The notes: generated by a model from the letters alone, not told the origin. Shown: positions 23,373 to 34,601, counted from the stretch's first letter. The stretch is 64,000 nt of DNA from Drosophila miranda (GCF_003369915.1 NC_046675.1:22692001-22756000); one strand, 5' to 3'. A program made the numbers and translations.

Positions 23373-23772
23373 ATGTCTGCCTACTCAAGTGCTTCCACTA
23401 CCCAGGCCACTGGTAATAGATATGCATCCAATTCATTTGAATTTTCAGTAAAAAACTAACGATTTATCGCACGTCACAGGAACAGGAGCATCGGACTTGG
23501 ACACAGAATCGGTGGAGGTGCTGCGGGAGCGCCTGAGCACCATGAAGCGTCTGATGGCAGAACGCACGGCCCAGCAGCAGAACAATCCTGCATCCACAGA
23601 GGAAATTTTTTCCACCAAGCGTCACCGGTCCGCGGGCATTATTGACGGAAACTTCCTCAGCATCGCCTTTGGCGGTGCTCTGCTGGTGATTATCACGGTT
23701 TCGGTTTACGCCTTCTACAATCTGTACCATGCCATACTCAAGAAGTTCCCCTCCCACCACGAGGAGCTGTAA
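23373..23772 (+). CDS. Small single-pass membrane protein, function unknown
   Basis: Exons 23373-23412 and 23480-23772 join in phase to give 110 residues. I do not recognise the family. Residues 1-20 are Ser/Thr/Gly rich; residues 20-45 (VEVLRERLSTMKRLMAERTA) look like an amphipathic or coiled-coil helix; residues 60-64 are basic; about residues 73-96 form one membrane helix rich in Val, Ile and Tyr; the tail KKFPSHHEEL is short. This layout (cytosolic coil, membrane anchor near the C-terminus) suits a tail-anchored ER or mitochondrial protein. The AATAAA 40 bp after the stop and the clean splice sites support a real gene. It lies between WDR3, from which it is divergent, and eIF1A, toward which it converges. 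Confidence 0.82.
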
Positions 23773-23811
23773 GCTGCAAGGCTTTCCATGTATTACCATT
23801 ATGCATTTAAT

Positions 23812-23817
23812 AATAAA
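23812..23817 (+). terminator. Poly(A) signal of the small membrane protein gene
   Basis: AATAAA lies 40 bp after the TAA stop codon. Confidence 0.65.
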
Positions 23818-23819
23818 AA

Positions 23820-24865
23820 TACGTAGTTTGAATTGAAGTGAAACCGACGAGCAGAAGAAACCACTTGGTGGGGGATGATTATTTGCTGTTTAGCATTCGG
23901 GTTAATCAACGCCATTTATTGGAGTTCAACTCAGTACAAAAAATCAATGTTCTTTAGTTTTTACACGTTCGTTAGGCTCGAATTAAACTACAACTAAATA
24001 GGGAAATAGGGAAGGGGCTGGGCCGAATGCATCGACAGCAAAAACAAAAGGGGCGTTGGTAAAATATGATATATATAGCTATGAAGACCATCAAAAATAA
24101 CACAAAAGTATCAAGTATCCAGTATAGAGATAGAGTTAAAACAAGACGAGAAGGAACACTTTTGGGGGGGCAAAACCACCATGGTTGGTTGATTTAATTT
24201 GATTTGGCTTACTCGCTAGCTACAATGGAAACTCCTATACCTTCCGCTTTCTCATTTACACACATAAATGTTAGCTAAACTCCTATTCTATTATTTATGA
24301 TTTATGAATTTACTTTATTCTGCGTTTTATTTTTTTCTAGATTTTTGTGAATAATAACTAGTATCCGTTTTGTTATGGGTTTTCTTTGCTTTGTTTAATT
24401 GCATAAAGATTTAGTGTTCTGATCTTTGCTACACTGTGTGGCATGGTTTGCTGCTCAGTGCAACAGTTCTACTAATTGTATTACATAGTTGTTTGTCGTG
24501 TCGTTTGCGACGCGGCATTAGATTAGACAATTTGAATTTGGAACCTAGTCGAAAAGTTTATAGAAAGACATTAAAGTTGTTGAAAAACTGTGGGCTATTA
24601 TCTGTAATTGTTGTGGCTGTTGTTGTCGCCATCTGCTAGTTGTCGTGTCGCCAATCTGTGGATGTTGGGGAGAGCCTGCTGTATGTCTGGCTGGGTATGT
24701 GGTTGTGGGGGTTTGGTTTTCTTTGCTTTTTACAATTTTTTTAATTCCCTACTCTTTGACTGACTTTGCACCGCCGGACATTCCTGCCGCACTCGCACCC
24801 GTCCCTCCCCCTCCTGATGATGCTGCTGCTCCTCCGGATAACATCTTCCTTTGCTTTCTTGTTAA
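23820..24865 (-). other. Probable long 3' UTR of eIF1A
   Basis: A kilobase of AT-rich sequence without coding features lies between the small membrane gene and the eIF1A stop codon. The convergent arrangement makes it most likely the eIF1A 3' UTR. Confidence 0.45.
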
Positions 24866-27800
24866 TCAGATGTTGTCAACGGAATCAGCATCGTCCTCTG
24901 AGCTGATCTCGTCGCCGAACTCGATGTCCTCGTCGAAGCCATCCTCCACGAATGTGACTGTCTCGTTGATGCGCACCGATTCGGGGAACTCACCGTATGT
25001 CTTCAGATTCCTGGCCTCGTCGGGCGTGTACTTCAGGATGACATCGGCCTTCGAGTCCTGATAGTCACGCAATCCGACCAATATGATATCGCCCTGATTG
25101 ATCCACACCTGCAAAAGAAAGCACAACAATGTTATCATCATCATTCAATTGGGAAAAGCCACAAAGTACACGTCTCTTTCTCCTTGTCTTTCCCTGCCCT
25201 TTTTCTGTTATGAGTAATTCTTGCGGCAAAAAGAGCAAACACAATTTGCAGTCTTGTATTCTGTGTAATAGATAAAAGATAGCTGATCTTTGGGGCAGGC
25301 CCCGTGCCTGGCCAACAATTCGGGGTATTTCACAAACGTGCGCAACCACAACCACAACCTTTGGATTGGGGTGCCAACAAGAAGGTTCCATTTTTGGTCA
25401 GTTTCGGGCACATCATTTCACCAGGAGCCTATGGCCATCCGTAAAGGAGGGGCTCTCCACTCAGTTTGCTCACGTGAGGGCTTTGGAATAATTAACTTTT
25501 CACGGATTGCAATCAGTTGGAAGTACTTGAAATATCATCACAATACACATTGATAATAGTCAGCAAAGCGAGTGGAATAGCAAAAGGAATGTAGATTAGA
25601 GCTAGAGAACAAGTCCAAACGCGTCGCGAGTCACATATCAGTGATAATGTGCAAGCCAAAAATTGGTTAAACCAGGTCTTAGTTCCAGGAAATAATGCGC
25701 GTTTGGCTGTACATACAACTGATGCGATAAGGCAAGGCTGTATCGAGATACCTTTCAACCGCAACCGAGGAATAACAATGCTCTTGAGCAAACATTTGCC
25801 TAATCAGATGCCAGATTTCAGATTCCAGGAGTAGCAGCGTGACAACAGATTGAGATTTCCTCACACTCGTGACGTCAGCGGAAACATTGGCAGATTATGT
25901 GGAGCAGCGCTGATACGCAACGATACGAAACGATATGGTATGATATGAATGCAGTAAACAAGAGAGAAACCCCCAGCCTGGTAGTTGTTTTATTTGTTTT
26001 ATTACTCAACCCAGAGAAAGAGAGTCAACGACCTAGGGCAAGCTGCACTTGAATTCCATTCGATTAATGATTCAAAGCCCATTCATAAATTCACTTCCTC
26101 CGACGGCAGCGGCAGCGGCATCGGCACTCTACTTCCTGTCGGTTGTACTAGGTGCAATATAAATTCCAATCCTCCGCCGATTTCAGATGACACATATATC
26201 CACAAATATAGTAGTGCTTGACCAGCCACGTCGGTCGATAAGACCCGATAACGCGGTTCGGCTTAAAAATTCATTAACAAAAATCAGAGAACCCGAAGAA
26301 GCACAAACACAAGCACGTTATTCCCACATTACGTCTTCGCTGAAAATAAAACCTCTCTGGGGCCCCTGAACTTTGGAACATTTATCATACGGCCCAAATA
26401 AGGCGATGGCGTCGCCCTCTCCCTCCCTCTCTATAATGGATTCCCTGCCAAACACGATAGATAGATCATGCGCATGCAAACCATCCAGGCAGAGATACAA
26501 GAATTGTGACTAAATCGAATCGAAATTGGCCATTACCATTACCCCAGGGCAGACGAGATAAGCGAACCCCTGGGGCAGGCAGGCGGCACACTCCATGCCA
26601 GCGGGAAGCCCCTGATCGCACAACCACTGATTGCGAACACCTCCGAGTATGGGCCTGAAGGAGCACCCTGGGAGTGCGGGTGAGTAAGTTTTTTGTGCTC
26701 GTCAGAGGTTTGGTATTTGAGGCAGCAGGTCTCTTGGAACACTATATATAGCCACAGACATCACTGAACCGAACAGATTCTTATCGCCTCGCAATGTCAT
26801 CAATAATGTCAGACAGCAGTTTGTGCTGGTTTGCTCTGGTTTTGCCCCAAAGAAGAAGTACTTCTGCAATTGGAGAAAGTATTAGAAATGCTTTGCATTT
26901 GCTTCTGGTTTTACCATTTGTTCTGGATTTTTATAAACTGAATCACAGAAAGTACTCCTCATGAATGATTTATTTCTTTCGCTGTAATATAAACCCAATG
27001 CCGATGCGTCATAAACATTCCTCAGCATGGGGTTCATGGCACCCGCTATTCAACGAGAGAGGCGGTGCTTTCTTCCCACGATAGTTAACAGTTATCTTCG
27101 AAATTATATAACAAAAGGCAGGTGTAGATTATGTTTGATCAAAAAGAGGGATCTGCCTCCCTACATTCGTATAGGGACAGGGGTAGGGCAGTCATCCCTG
27201 TGGGCCCAAAACCCGAATGGCACTCGCCGAATTTCGGCCTTATCTCGACTCGTCACTGATTAGATTTGGCAGTCGGTATACGACCGACCCTCTCTCTTTC
27301 TGCGATAAGAAGACACCCAATGAAAGGGGAGACTCTCTCTGGAGGGCCCCCTATAAATACAGCCCCCATTCCGGCGGACCCTGCAAATTTAAAATCGCAA
27401 TCAAGCAAACAACAGCCAGCCCGGAGAAACCGCTGAGAAACAAAAACGTGTGTTCCATGAACGATAAAAACGGAATACGAGTGAAGTGTTACCACAAATA
27501 CGCCAGAGGCAGAGCCAAGGCGAAAGCAAAAGAAAAATCAAATCGAGACGCGTTTCGCGTGTCCCGCAAGACCCATCAAGTGTCAAAATTCCGACCTACT
27601 ACTCGACGAATACGTGCGGCGCGTGCTACCAGAGCGAGGACATTATGCTCTTATCCTACCGATGCATATACTCGGTGCTGCTGACGACCATAGCCAGCAT
27701 TATGGTCGTGCTCAGCAGCAGTGCCTCCCAGAGTTCCCTGCTGCCCACCGTCCGCAAGTGCGGAGGTGCCAACAGCGCCATGGGATCCTCGGCCCACACA

Positions 27801-30800
27801 ATGGCCATGAATCTGGCGGCCTACGGGCTGCTCGAGAATCGGATTAGCACACTGGAAGCACCGCGAAAGACGCACTGGAGCAAGAAGTTCCTGGCCAAGC
27901 GCGAGGCAACTCCCCACACGGCGCCCTACGTGGTCAGCATACAGATGATGACCCCCGACCAGGGCCTGGTACACTACTGTGCCGGCACTGTGATCAACGA
28001 GCACTGGATCCTGACGGCCGCCCACTGCCTCAACTCGCCGCAGACCGTCGAGAACTCGGTGATTGTGGCAGGCAGCCACGACATCCACGACCACCGGGGC
28101 GAGGCGGCCAACATCCAGATGCGCCACATCGACTACTACGTCCGCCACGAGCTCTACCTCGGCGGCGTCAATCCCTACGACATCGCGCTCATCTACATCA
28201 AGAGGCCCCTGGTCTTCGACGAGTACGTCCAGCCGGCCATGCTCCCCGAGCAGGATGCTCATCCCGAGGGCTATGGCACTCTGTACGGCTGGGGCAACGT
28301 CTCGATGACCGCCGTGCCCAACTATCCGCACAAGCTGCAGGAGGCCAACATGCCCATCCTGGACATGGAGCTGTGCGAACAGATTCTCGCCCGCTCCGGC
28401 CTCCAGCTGCACGAGACGAACCTCTGCACGGGCCCCCTCACCGGCGGCGTTAGCATCTGCACCGCCGACTCTGGCGGTCCGCTCATCCAGCAGTGCTGCG
28501 AGGACTCCTTCGAGCAGGGCAACATCGTCATCGGCATCGTATCCTGGGGCAAGATGCCCTGCGGCCAGAAGAACGCGCCCTCCGTCTTCGTGAGGGTTTC
28601 GGCCTTCACCGACTGGATCCATCAGGTCATCAGCTCGGCCACGCATATCATGTAAAAGGCCACTGCCAGGGAGAGAGACGACTATGGAAGCCCACCAAAG
28701 AGCTCGAATGTGAAAATATCGAAAAAGAAAATATACCCAAACCAAAAACACACAAAAAATCATCAAAACCCAAAGAAAAAATGAAATTCTCTAGACAATC
28801 TCATTAGGATTAAGAATTAAGAATCAACAAAGAATATATACTGCCCCGATCCTTCCAATATAAGTTAGTCTTAAGCAAAGAGAGAACATGATTACAATTT
28901 TTGAATATCATTTGAAAGAACCAACAACTACTGTCTTTAATTGTGAAATAAGCTGCGCGAGATAAGATTCGCTCTATATTCCGTCGTTCCTGTTGCCGGG
29001 CGGGGAGACCGTTTAATTGGGGGAGGGGAACGGACGGACTGGCTGGCTGGCTGGCTGGCGCCCGTCCACACGCATTAGTCATGCCCAAAGCCAGTGCCAT
29101 AGCCAGCGTCTCGCCAAAAGCAAAGGGCATAGAATGTATGGCATGGAAGGCGTGTCCATGTCGTGCCGACCGCCGATTAGGATCCAGATTACGTGGATCA
29201 GCTGACTGCCGGTTGATTGACAGAGAGATTTTGGTAGCTGACTGTCGTCTGTGCAGAATATGGCTCGGAGTTAACGTCCAGACATCTGAGGGAAAACTCG
29301 TTGAACTTTGATTCTCGATTGGCTGCACTTTAAGCCGCAACGCCCCTTAAAAGTAATTCATAATTTCCAGGAAAAGTGCGATCAGATGACCCAGATAGGG
29401 AGGGTGAAACCCCACCACCACTGGATAGAATTCCAATTTTGGTGTGTTCCACCCACATCATATGATATCGTCATTTTTGGGGTAAAACTATAATGAATAA
29501 TAGATAAAATATGCACCAAATAATTAAATGAAGATGTTCCTCTATCAGTAGGCTCCTGAAGCATTTGTGGTCCCGTGCAATCACTTGTCTACGCCACACA
29601 GAGAGGCCCTCTAAACGCACTCAAAGACTGCCGCTCCGGTATAAATCCACCTGTGCAATCGACCATAAATTCCTTAGGGAAACTACTTGAGCGATTAGAG
29701 TTCAAGTAAATGATAATGGGTCCCACATTCAAGGGGGAGTGCATCTCCCAGACGGCCTTGTGTAAGCGATTCATTCCGCGTGTGGGTGTGCCTCAAAGGG
29801 TGGTATTACAAATCCATTTACAGGGATTTAGAAACTCGCATTTCTGAACAAAGTGCGAAAAACTGCGTCGTAGCTGGCGGCGAAACATATACCACACGCT
29901 TTTCTTTCAATTACTTTGGCTTTAATTATTTTGAGTTGTAGATTAGATAAATGTGGCGGGATGCCATAGGCGCCCCCACGCTGACCAATCAGGACAAGCT
30001 AATTAAGTGCCAAGTCAGGATGTTACTGGAGAATTCGGCCCCAAAAAACGTGCTTTTGTGTCTTTGAATTTCGTGAGAACTGAAATGGCAGTTTCTGTTT
30101 TTGTCTGTTTTCGCCAGGGAAAGATTAATTTGCATTTTCATTTTGGTTTACTTTCCATATCAATCAATTAGACGGGGACATGTCTCCTCCCAGTTTCCCC
30201 CCCTTTTTAGACTGTGTTTTGTTTTTCGGTTTCGTCGCTCTATATGTTTATTGCACCTTGTCTGATTTGTCCCCATTGATTGGCGACTTGTTCTGGGACT
30301 TGTGGGTACTTTTCAACTGACATCTACGACGGAACAGGTAGTGACGTACTAACTCCATGAATCTTGACGTAGCCACTGATTCGAAATCTTATTTATGACG
30401 ACCGCTCTCTGTCGGGTGAAGCACCATTCAAGACTTGACGTGCGCTCACACTGCTTTTCATAGGAATATGTAGATCTAATCGGTTTATGGACAATCCCGT
30501 TCCCAAGGCTATGGAAAGGCCAAGGCAGGTAGTATCTTGGGCTTGTACGGCAGCTGTATTTGGTAGTCCTGGTAATTCCCGCCCATCTTCTGCTTTCAGG
30601 AGGCTGTACAAGAAACTTCGATGAAGTGCAGAAAAATTTAAACAAAAGAGGACTATCCACAGGGGGTACAGGCGGAAAATACCCTGGAACATATGCAGAT
30701 GGTCTATGGCTTTTTGATACTCGTCTGCAGTTTAATCGTTATTTGATGCTGCGATTAAGGACTGCTACCACATTTGTATGTATCTCAAAACGAAGGTTTG

Positions 30801-31482
30801 GGACCCTTGGGATGATTAAGAAATGCCGGCATGGGGGGCGCCGTCAAAGAGTAAACTGCTTAGGGGCACGCACACCGCTCCTCTTAATACATAAACATAA
30901 TTAATCAATGGCTGCCCCGCCGACCCATGCGTTGCCTTTGTTAATCTTAGACAAGGACAACAAACGCACTGCATTACACTCCCTCCCACACAATGTGGGC
31001 TCCATTATATTTCGAGCCCCCTCCCAAAATAGAGCCACCAAAATGGTCATCAAATATTTATAATAAACACATTTGCCACCTATACACATAAGTACATATG
31101 TATTGCGAATATAATGCACAACAACAATAACCAGGTATATAGCCTATATTGGCTCTGGCAATCAATGCCAAATGCTAAATAACGTGCACTTTTAAGAGAG
31201 CGCGCATACACACACACACGGCCAAAAGAAAGAGTAAGCGAACCAGACAAAGAGAGCACTTTCGAGCGTTGTACTCACCTTCTTGCGAAGTTTCCCCCGA
31301 ATGTGACACAGGCGTTTGACGCCATCAAAGCACATTGCCTCCAACCGACCATTGCCCAGCATTTTGGTCACCTGTGCGTACTCCTGTTGATCCTCCTTGA
31401 AGATCAGCTCGCGCTTCTCGAATTCGTTCTCGTTCTTACCACGACGACGATTTTTGCCACCTTTTCCTTTATTCTTGGGCAT
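24866..31482 (-). CDS. eIF1A: Eukaryotic translation initiation factor 1A
   Basis: Binds the 40S A site with eIF1, promotes scanning and start-codon choice, and recruits eIF5B. Two coding exons, 31482-31279 (68 codons) and 25108-24866 (80 codons plus stop), join in phase 0 to give 148 residues; the human protein has 144. It starts [20 protein letters not shown], the invariant basic N-terminal tail, followed by the OB fold (about residues 22-115: [60 protein letters not shown]) and an acidic C-terminal tail ending DSVDNI, equivalent to the eIF5B-binding DIDDI. The 6.17 kb intron splits the OB fold and hosts a serine-protease gene on the opposite strand. The start lies 217 bp from repeat copy B. 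Confidence 0.97.
25109..27300. other. Left part of the eIF1A intron
   Basis: Intron sequence without a confident gene. It holds AGATAAG-like sites upstream of the nested protease and a weak TATA-linked short ORF near 26740-26964. Confidence 0.5.
26794..26964 (+). CDS. Doubtful 56-codon ORF downstream of a TATA-like sequence
   Basis: TATATATA at 26743-26750 is followed 44 bp later by an ATG opening a 56-residue frame that ends TGA at 26962-26964. The peptide has a hydrophobic stretch ([15 protein letters not shown]) but no signal peptide, Cys pattern or recognised family. It lies within the eIF1A intron upstream of the nested protease. It is listed because TATA, cap region and ORF are in order, but it may be chance. 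Confidence 0.15.
   Translation: MSSIMSDSSLCWFALVLPQRRSTSAIGESIRNALHLLLVLPFVLDFYKLNHRKYSS
27303..27359 (+). promoter_or_regulatory. Promoter of the nested serine protease: GATA site and TATA box
   Basis: GATAAG at 27304-27309 and TATAAATA at 27352-27359 lie 290-340 bp upstream of the protease start codon. Further TTATCT/AGATAA sites occur near 26555, 27088 and 27239. GATA sites with a TATA box are typical of fly digestive-enzyme genes under GATAe/serpent control (family knowledge; use here is inferred). Confidence 0.6.
27645..28655 (+). CDS. Secreted chymotrypsin-like serine protease nested in the eIF1A intron
   Basis: Trypsin-fold (S1) protease of 336 residues in one coding exon. The chosen ATG is the first in frame and precedes a signal peptide ([20 protein letters not shown]...SSSAS); the longer frame upstream has no ATG. 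After a propeptide of some 65 residues the protease domain begins around [17 protein letters not shown]. The triad is intact: His in LTAAHC, Asp in [10 protein letters not shown], Ser in CTADSGGPL. The specificity position six residues before the Ser is Ser, not Asp, suggesting chymotrypsin-like cleavage. Oddities: the usual R|IVGG activation site is missing (KR|EATP in its place) and the GDSGG motif reads ADSGG. Codons are strongly G/C-ending, consistent with high expression. It is transcribed opposite to its host gene. Confidence 0.93.
   Translation: MLLSYRCIYSVLLTTIASIMVVLSSSASQSSLLPTVRKCGGANSAMGSSAHTMAMNLAAYGLLENRISTLEAPRKTHWSKKFLAKREATPHTAPYVVSIQMMTPDQGLVHYCAGTVINEHWILTAAHCLNSPQTVENSVIVAGSHDIHDHRGEAANIQMRHIDYYVRHELYLGGVNPYDIALIYIKRPLVFDEYVQPAMLPEQDAHPEGYGTLYGWGNVSMTAVPNYPHKLQEANMPILDMELCEQILARSGLQLHETNLCTGPLTGGVSICTADSGGPLIQQCCEDSFEQGNIVIGIVSWGKMPCGQKNAPSVFVRVSAFTDWIHQVISSATHIM
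28656..31278. other. Right part of the eIF1A intron
   Basis: No supported gene. It includes the 3' UTR of the protease, a (CTGG)n run near 29039-29058 and ordinary AT-rich intron sequence. Confidence 0.5.
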
Positions 31483-31698
31483 TTTGCTGCTGCTTTACTG
31501 AGTATCTGCTACTGTCTGGGGTGTTGCTGCTTATGGCGCTGCCTTGGCGACACAAATGACAATATTTTACTGTATATCACTTTTACTAGACTTGGAAAGC
31601 ATCAAAAAACAATTTAAAGTCGATATTGACGAAAGATTCGAGGATAAACTTACAATTTTGCTAAATAAATGTGACACGCTGAGCACGCGGATTTATCG

Positions 31699-32012
31699 GT
31701 CTGACCCTCGGAAATATACCGAAATATACCAAAACATACCGAAATATACGGTCTCATTTTCAAAAAATACCGATAAAAAACGAACTTAGCCCACTCAACC
31801 CCCCTCTATTTAAACAGTTCAACGACAACGAAAGTCAATAATTACTTTTTCTTGGATTAATATGTTTTTGACTATATATCTCGATCCCGATATCTATTCT
31901 CGGTCTTCGTAAGACAACCATACACATTAAACCAGAGACTGGATTCATTGGAGCAGCCTGTGATGACAAACTTTTCCTCTATTCTATAATATCCTTTTCT
32001 CTAGGGTATGCA
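31699..32012 (+). mobile_element. Promoter-linked interspersed repeat, internally deleted (copy B)
   Basis: The left end GGTCTGACCCTCGGAAATAT with tandem ATACCGAAATATACC motifs matches the left ends of copies C and E. The right end (AGACTGGATTCA, GATGACAAAC, CTAGGGTATGCAG) matches the right ends of A, C and D. The middle (about 500 bp in copy A) is missing. The left end faces the eIF1A start codon, 217 bp away. Confidence 0.75.
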
Positions 32013-32475
32013 GAATGTTCCTCATTTCTAGGACATCGAAATCGTTTTAAGGAACATTTGACAAACAAAATCCGTCGTTCCGTTACAAAACTGTTTCCGT
32101 TATGTACGATATATTTTAAGCTGTGGAAAGGGGTACCCCATCCATCTTCCTTAAATGGATAATGTCGCACAGGACTGGAACTGAATTCAATATGGAATGA
32201 GACACATTTTTGCTACTTATTAGTACCGATTCAAAAAGATCGAAAAAGCTATAGCCGATTCGAAGCGAGCCAATAGCTGACTGAATCTATGATGCACGGA
32301 AGTACGATCTGAGAGATCGAAAATTAAAATTAAAAATCTGCGTAATACTAGATTGATTTAATAGATTGATGAAATAAACCATTATATACCGATATACAGA
32401 GGATGTGTTCCGTCAGCCGGTAAATGAACAAAGTTAATGGAGAATCTAAAAATATTTGCTTGAAAAATCCGATAG

Positions 32476-32483
32476 TATCGATG
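32476..32483 (+). promoter_or_regulatory. DRE-like TATCGATG upstream of nurim
   Basis: A seven-of-eight DRE match about 110 bp before the nurim start codon, with further ATCGA cores (CCATCGA, CATCGATG) within 40 bp, suggests a DREF/BEAF-type housekeeping promoter. Confidence 0.5.
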
Positions 32484-32591
32484 TTTTTGAAAACCATCGA
32501 AATCATCGATGCCTTGCCTGCGATATCATCAGCCATCACATAAACATTTATTTTGCATTTAATAAATAGTATTTTGTTGTTTTCTGTATCA

Positions 32592-33427
32592 ATGGCTACT
32601 TTTGCCAAGGTTATGCTGCTCCTGAGCTCGGTGGCCACTTTCGGGTATACCTTTTTCGTGCTTGGCAAGCTGATGCTGTTTCTATCAACACCTCGATCCA
32701 TTTCGAAGGCACACACCTGGATTTTCAATTTACTGGATAACAAGTCCCGGCTGGAAACCGCCTATGGACCCATTGTATTTGACACACTCTACCTGATAGG
32801 ATTCATCTTCCAGCACAGCTTTCTTAAGTCAGCTCTGGTGAAGAATTTGTGGAGGAAATTGGGCTTGGCTGCAGCCGAGCGAACTATTTATAGCCTGACG
32901 TCATCGATTTGTTTACATGTTAGTATTGCTACAGCAACAGCCATGAAAATAGAACAGTCAATGCTAATTTCACAGATTTCATTCCATTGCAGTATCTTCT
33001 GAAGAACTGGCTGCCTGCCCAGTCGATTGTCTTGTGGCAAGTTGATGTGGACGAGAGTGCTCCACTCTGGTGGACTTTTGTGGTCACCCATGGCCTTGGC
33101 TGGGCTGTCATCTTTGGCGGTAGCCTTATAATGGATCTGCCAGAGCTGCTGGGCGTCAAGCAGGTCTACTATGACTTAAAAGAGTACGGCGAGCCCGTAG
33201 CTTACAAGTCGAGCGAGCTGCGTAATCTGTACTCCCATGTGCGCCATCCGTCGTTTGTGGGCCTCTCCGTCATCCTGTTTGCCACGAATGTGATGAGCCT
33301 AGACCGTCTGCTCCTGGCCTCGCTGCTTACCGTTTACATGTACGTGGCCTGGTCCACGGATGACAAGGATGTGGCCTACCAGAAGCAACAACTGCGGAAC
33401 AAGAAGCACGAGCTGAAGGCTCAGTAA
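32592..33427 (+). CDS. nurim: Nurim, multi-pass nuclear-envelope membrane protein
   Basis: Inner nuclear membrane protein with several membrane spans, related in fold to isoprenylcysteine methyltransferases; its reaction is not established. Exons 32592-32918 and 32993-33427 join in phase 0 to give 253 residues (human nurim about 262). Recognisable blocks: PIVFDTLYLIGFIFQHSFLK, AAERTIYSLTSSICLHYLLK, THGLGWAVIFGGSLIMDLPE, ELLGVKQVYYDL and YSHVRHPSFVGL, the last resembling the RHPxYxG cofactor-site motif of ICMT-like enzymes. The start at MATFAKVML follows a non-ATG extension and gives an N-terminal hydrophobic segment. Only 65 bp separate its stop from that of NUDCD3 on the other strand. Confidence 0.93.
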
Positions 33428-33492
33428 AGCACAACTCTTCTCATTTAGCTTTAGTTATAATTTAACCCGAAATACGTTGTATACATTACACA

Positions 33493-34500
33493 CTAACTCA
33501 TCCTGACAATAGACGGGTCAAATGGTTGTCCTTTAAATGGCGAACCATCAGCGTCCCAGGCGGCCCGTAACCGTTCCATGGTTTTGAGCTGTTCCTGATT
33601 GGAAGCCTGCAGTTGGCTTTGCTGCTTATCCGCCTCCATCTGTTGCACCCGGAGCTTCTCTATGGTCGCCTGAGTGTCGTCGGGAAGATCGTCAATATAG
33701 CGCTCGCAGTCAATTTTCTTTGTATCGATTTCGGCGTCGCCCTCGAAGAGTCGGTCCCACCAGAGCTCCCTGGCCTTGTCTAGTGGAAGGGATTGAGATT
33801 ATTTGAACCATTCAAGGATTCGTGGACTACTTACCACAACTGATGTGCAGCATGTTATGGTCAATGGTCCACAACGCTTCGTTATGCCTAATCCGCTGGC
33901 TAAGATTTCCCTCTAGAATCACGTGCTCTGGCTTTTGCTTGCTGCTCACCTTAAGGTGGCCACCTTTGATGTCTATATTCAGGTTTTTGGATATTTTCAG
34001 TTCTTCGGGCAATTTCACTTGGACTTCCACATCCTTTAACGTCTGAGACCAGCAGTGGCCTGCAAAGGCAGCTCCATTCTTGTAGTCAATGGGGGAAAAT
34101 ACAGCCTCCGCTGAATCAGCCTTGTGTTGTGTGATTTTTGCCTCACTTTCCACGATTACTTCCTCAACAGCAGGAGGAAGAAATGTACCATTGCCTCCAA
34201 TTTCACTCTCGACGTTCATTGATTGAAGAATGCAGTCCGGGTCGTAGCGCTGCATTGCTCCGTAAAGAATTTGATCGCGCATTCTCTTGGGAAATCCAAT
34301 CTTGTCAGCCTCATCCTTTTTCGTGTGGTAAAAGTCGGTGCTAGAGTAATCGCAGCAGGGAGGTTAAATTTATCAAGTTTCTGGTCTAAATCTGTGTACT
34401 TGCGACGCAGAAATCCAAAGATGGAGTCCAAGAATCCGACGATGGTCTTTCGACTTTGCAGAATCTCCATAAGCATGGCATCACTTCGCTGAAATTCCAT
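33493..34500 (-). CDS. NUDCD3: NudC domain-containing protein 3, HSP90 co-chaperone-like
   Basis: CS-domain protein of the NudC family; family members act with HSP90 to stabilise clients such as dynein intermediate chain. Exons 34500-34400, 34340-33835 and 33779-33493 join to give 297 residues. The first intron (59 bp) restores FGFLRRNTDFYHTKKDEADKI, matching human LFGFLYRKTDFYRLL. The middle has a variable Glu-rich linker, then the CS/p23-like domain (about residues 145-235) with WSQTLKDVEVQVKLPEEL and LEGNLSQRIRHNEALWTID, then WWDRLFEGDAEIDTKKID and the typical end WDADGSPFKGQPFDPSI. It shares a 178 bp divergent promoter with the DMAC1-like gene and converges on nurim. Confidence 0.92.
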
Positions 34501-34601
34501 TTTTGTCAGCCGTTCAAATAAATAAACAAAATTCCCAGCCAATTTAAACTTCACACCTGTTTGAACCATTCGCACGTAAACGTGGATGTACACACGATAG
34601 C

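Noticed and set aside
27651-28766. 371-codon minus-strand frame over the protease
   Set aside because: Shadow frame caused by strong G/C-ending codons of the protease; no domain.
34401-34600. Unspliced 125-codon frame at the NUDCD3 5' end
   Set aside because: Splicing at 34399/34341 restores the conserved RNTDFYHTKKD sequence; the unspliced frame diverges from the family.
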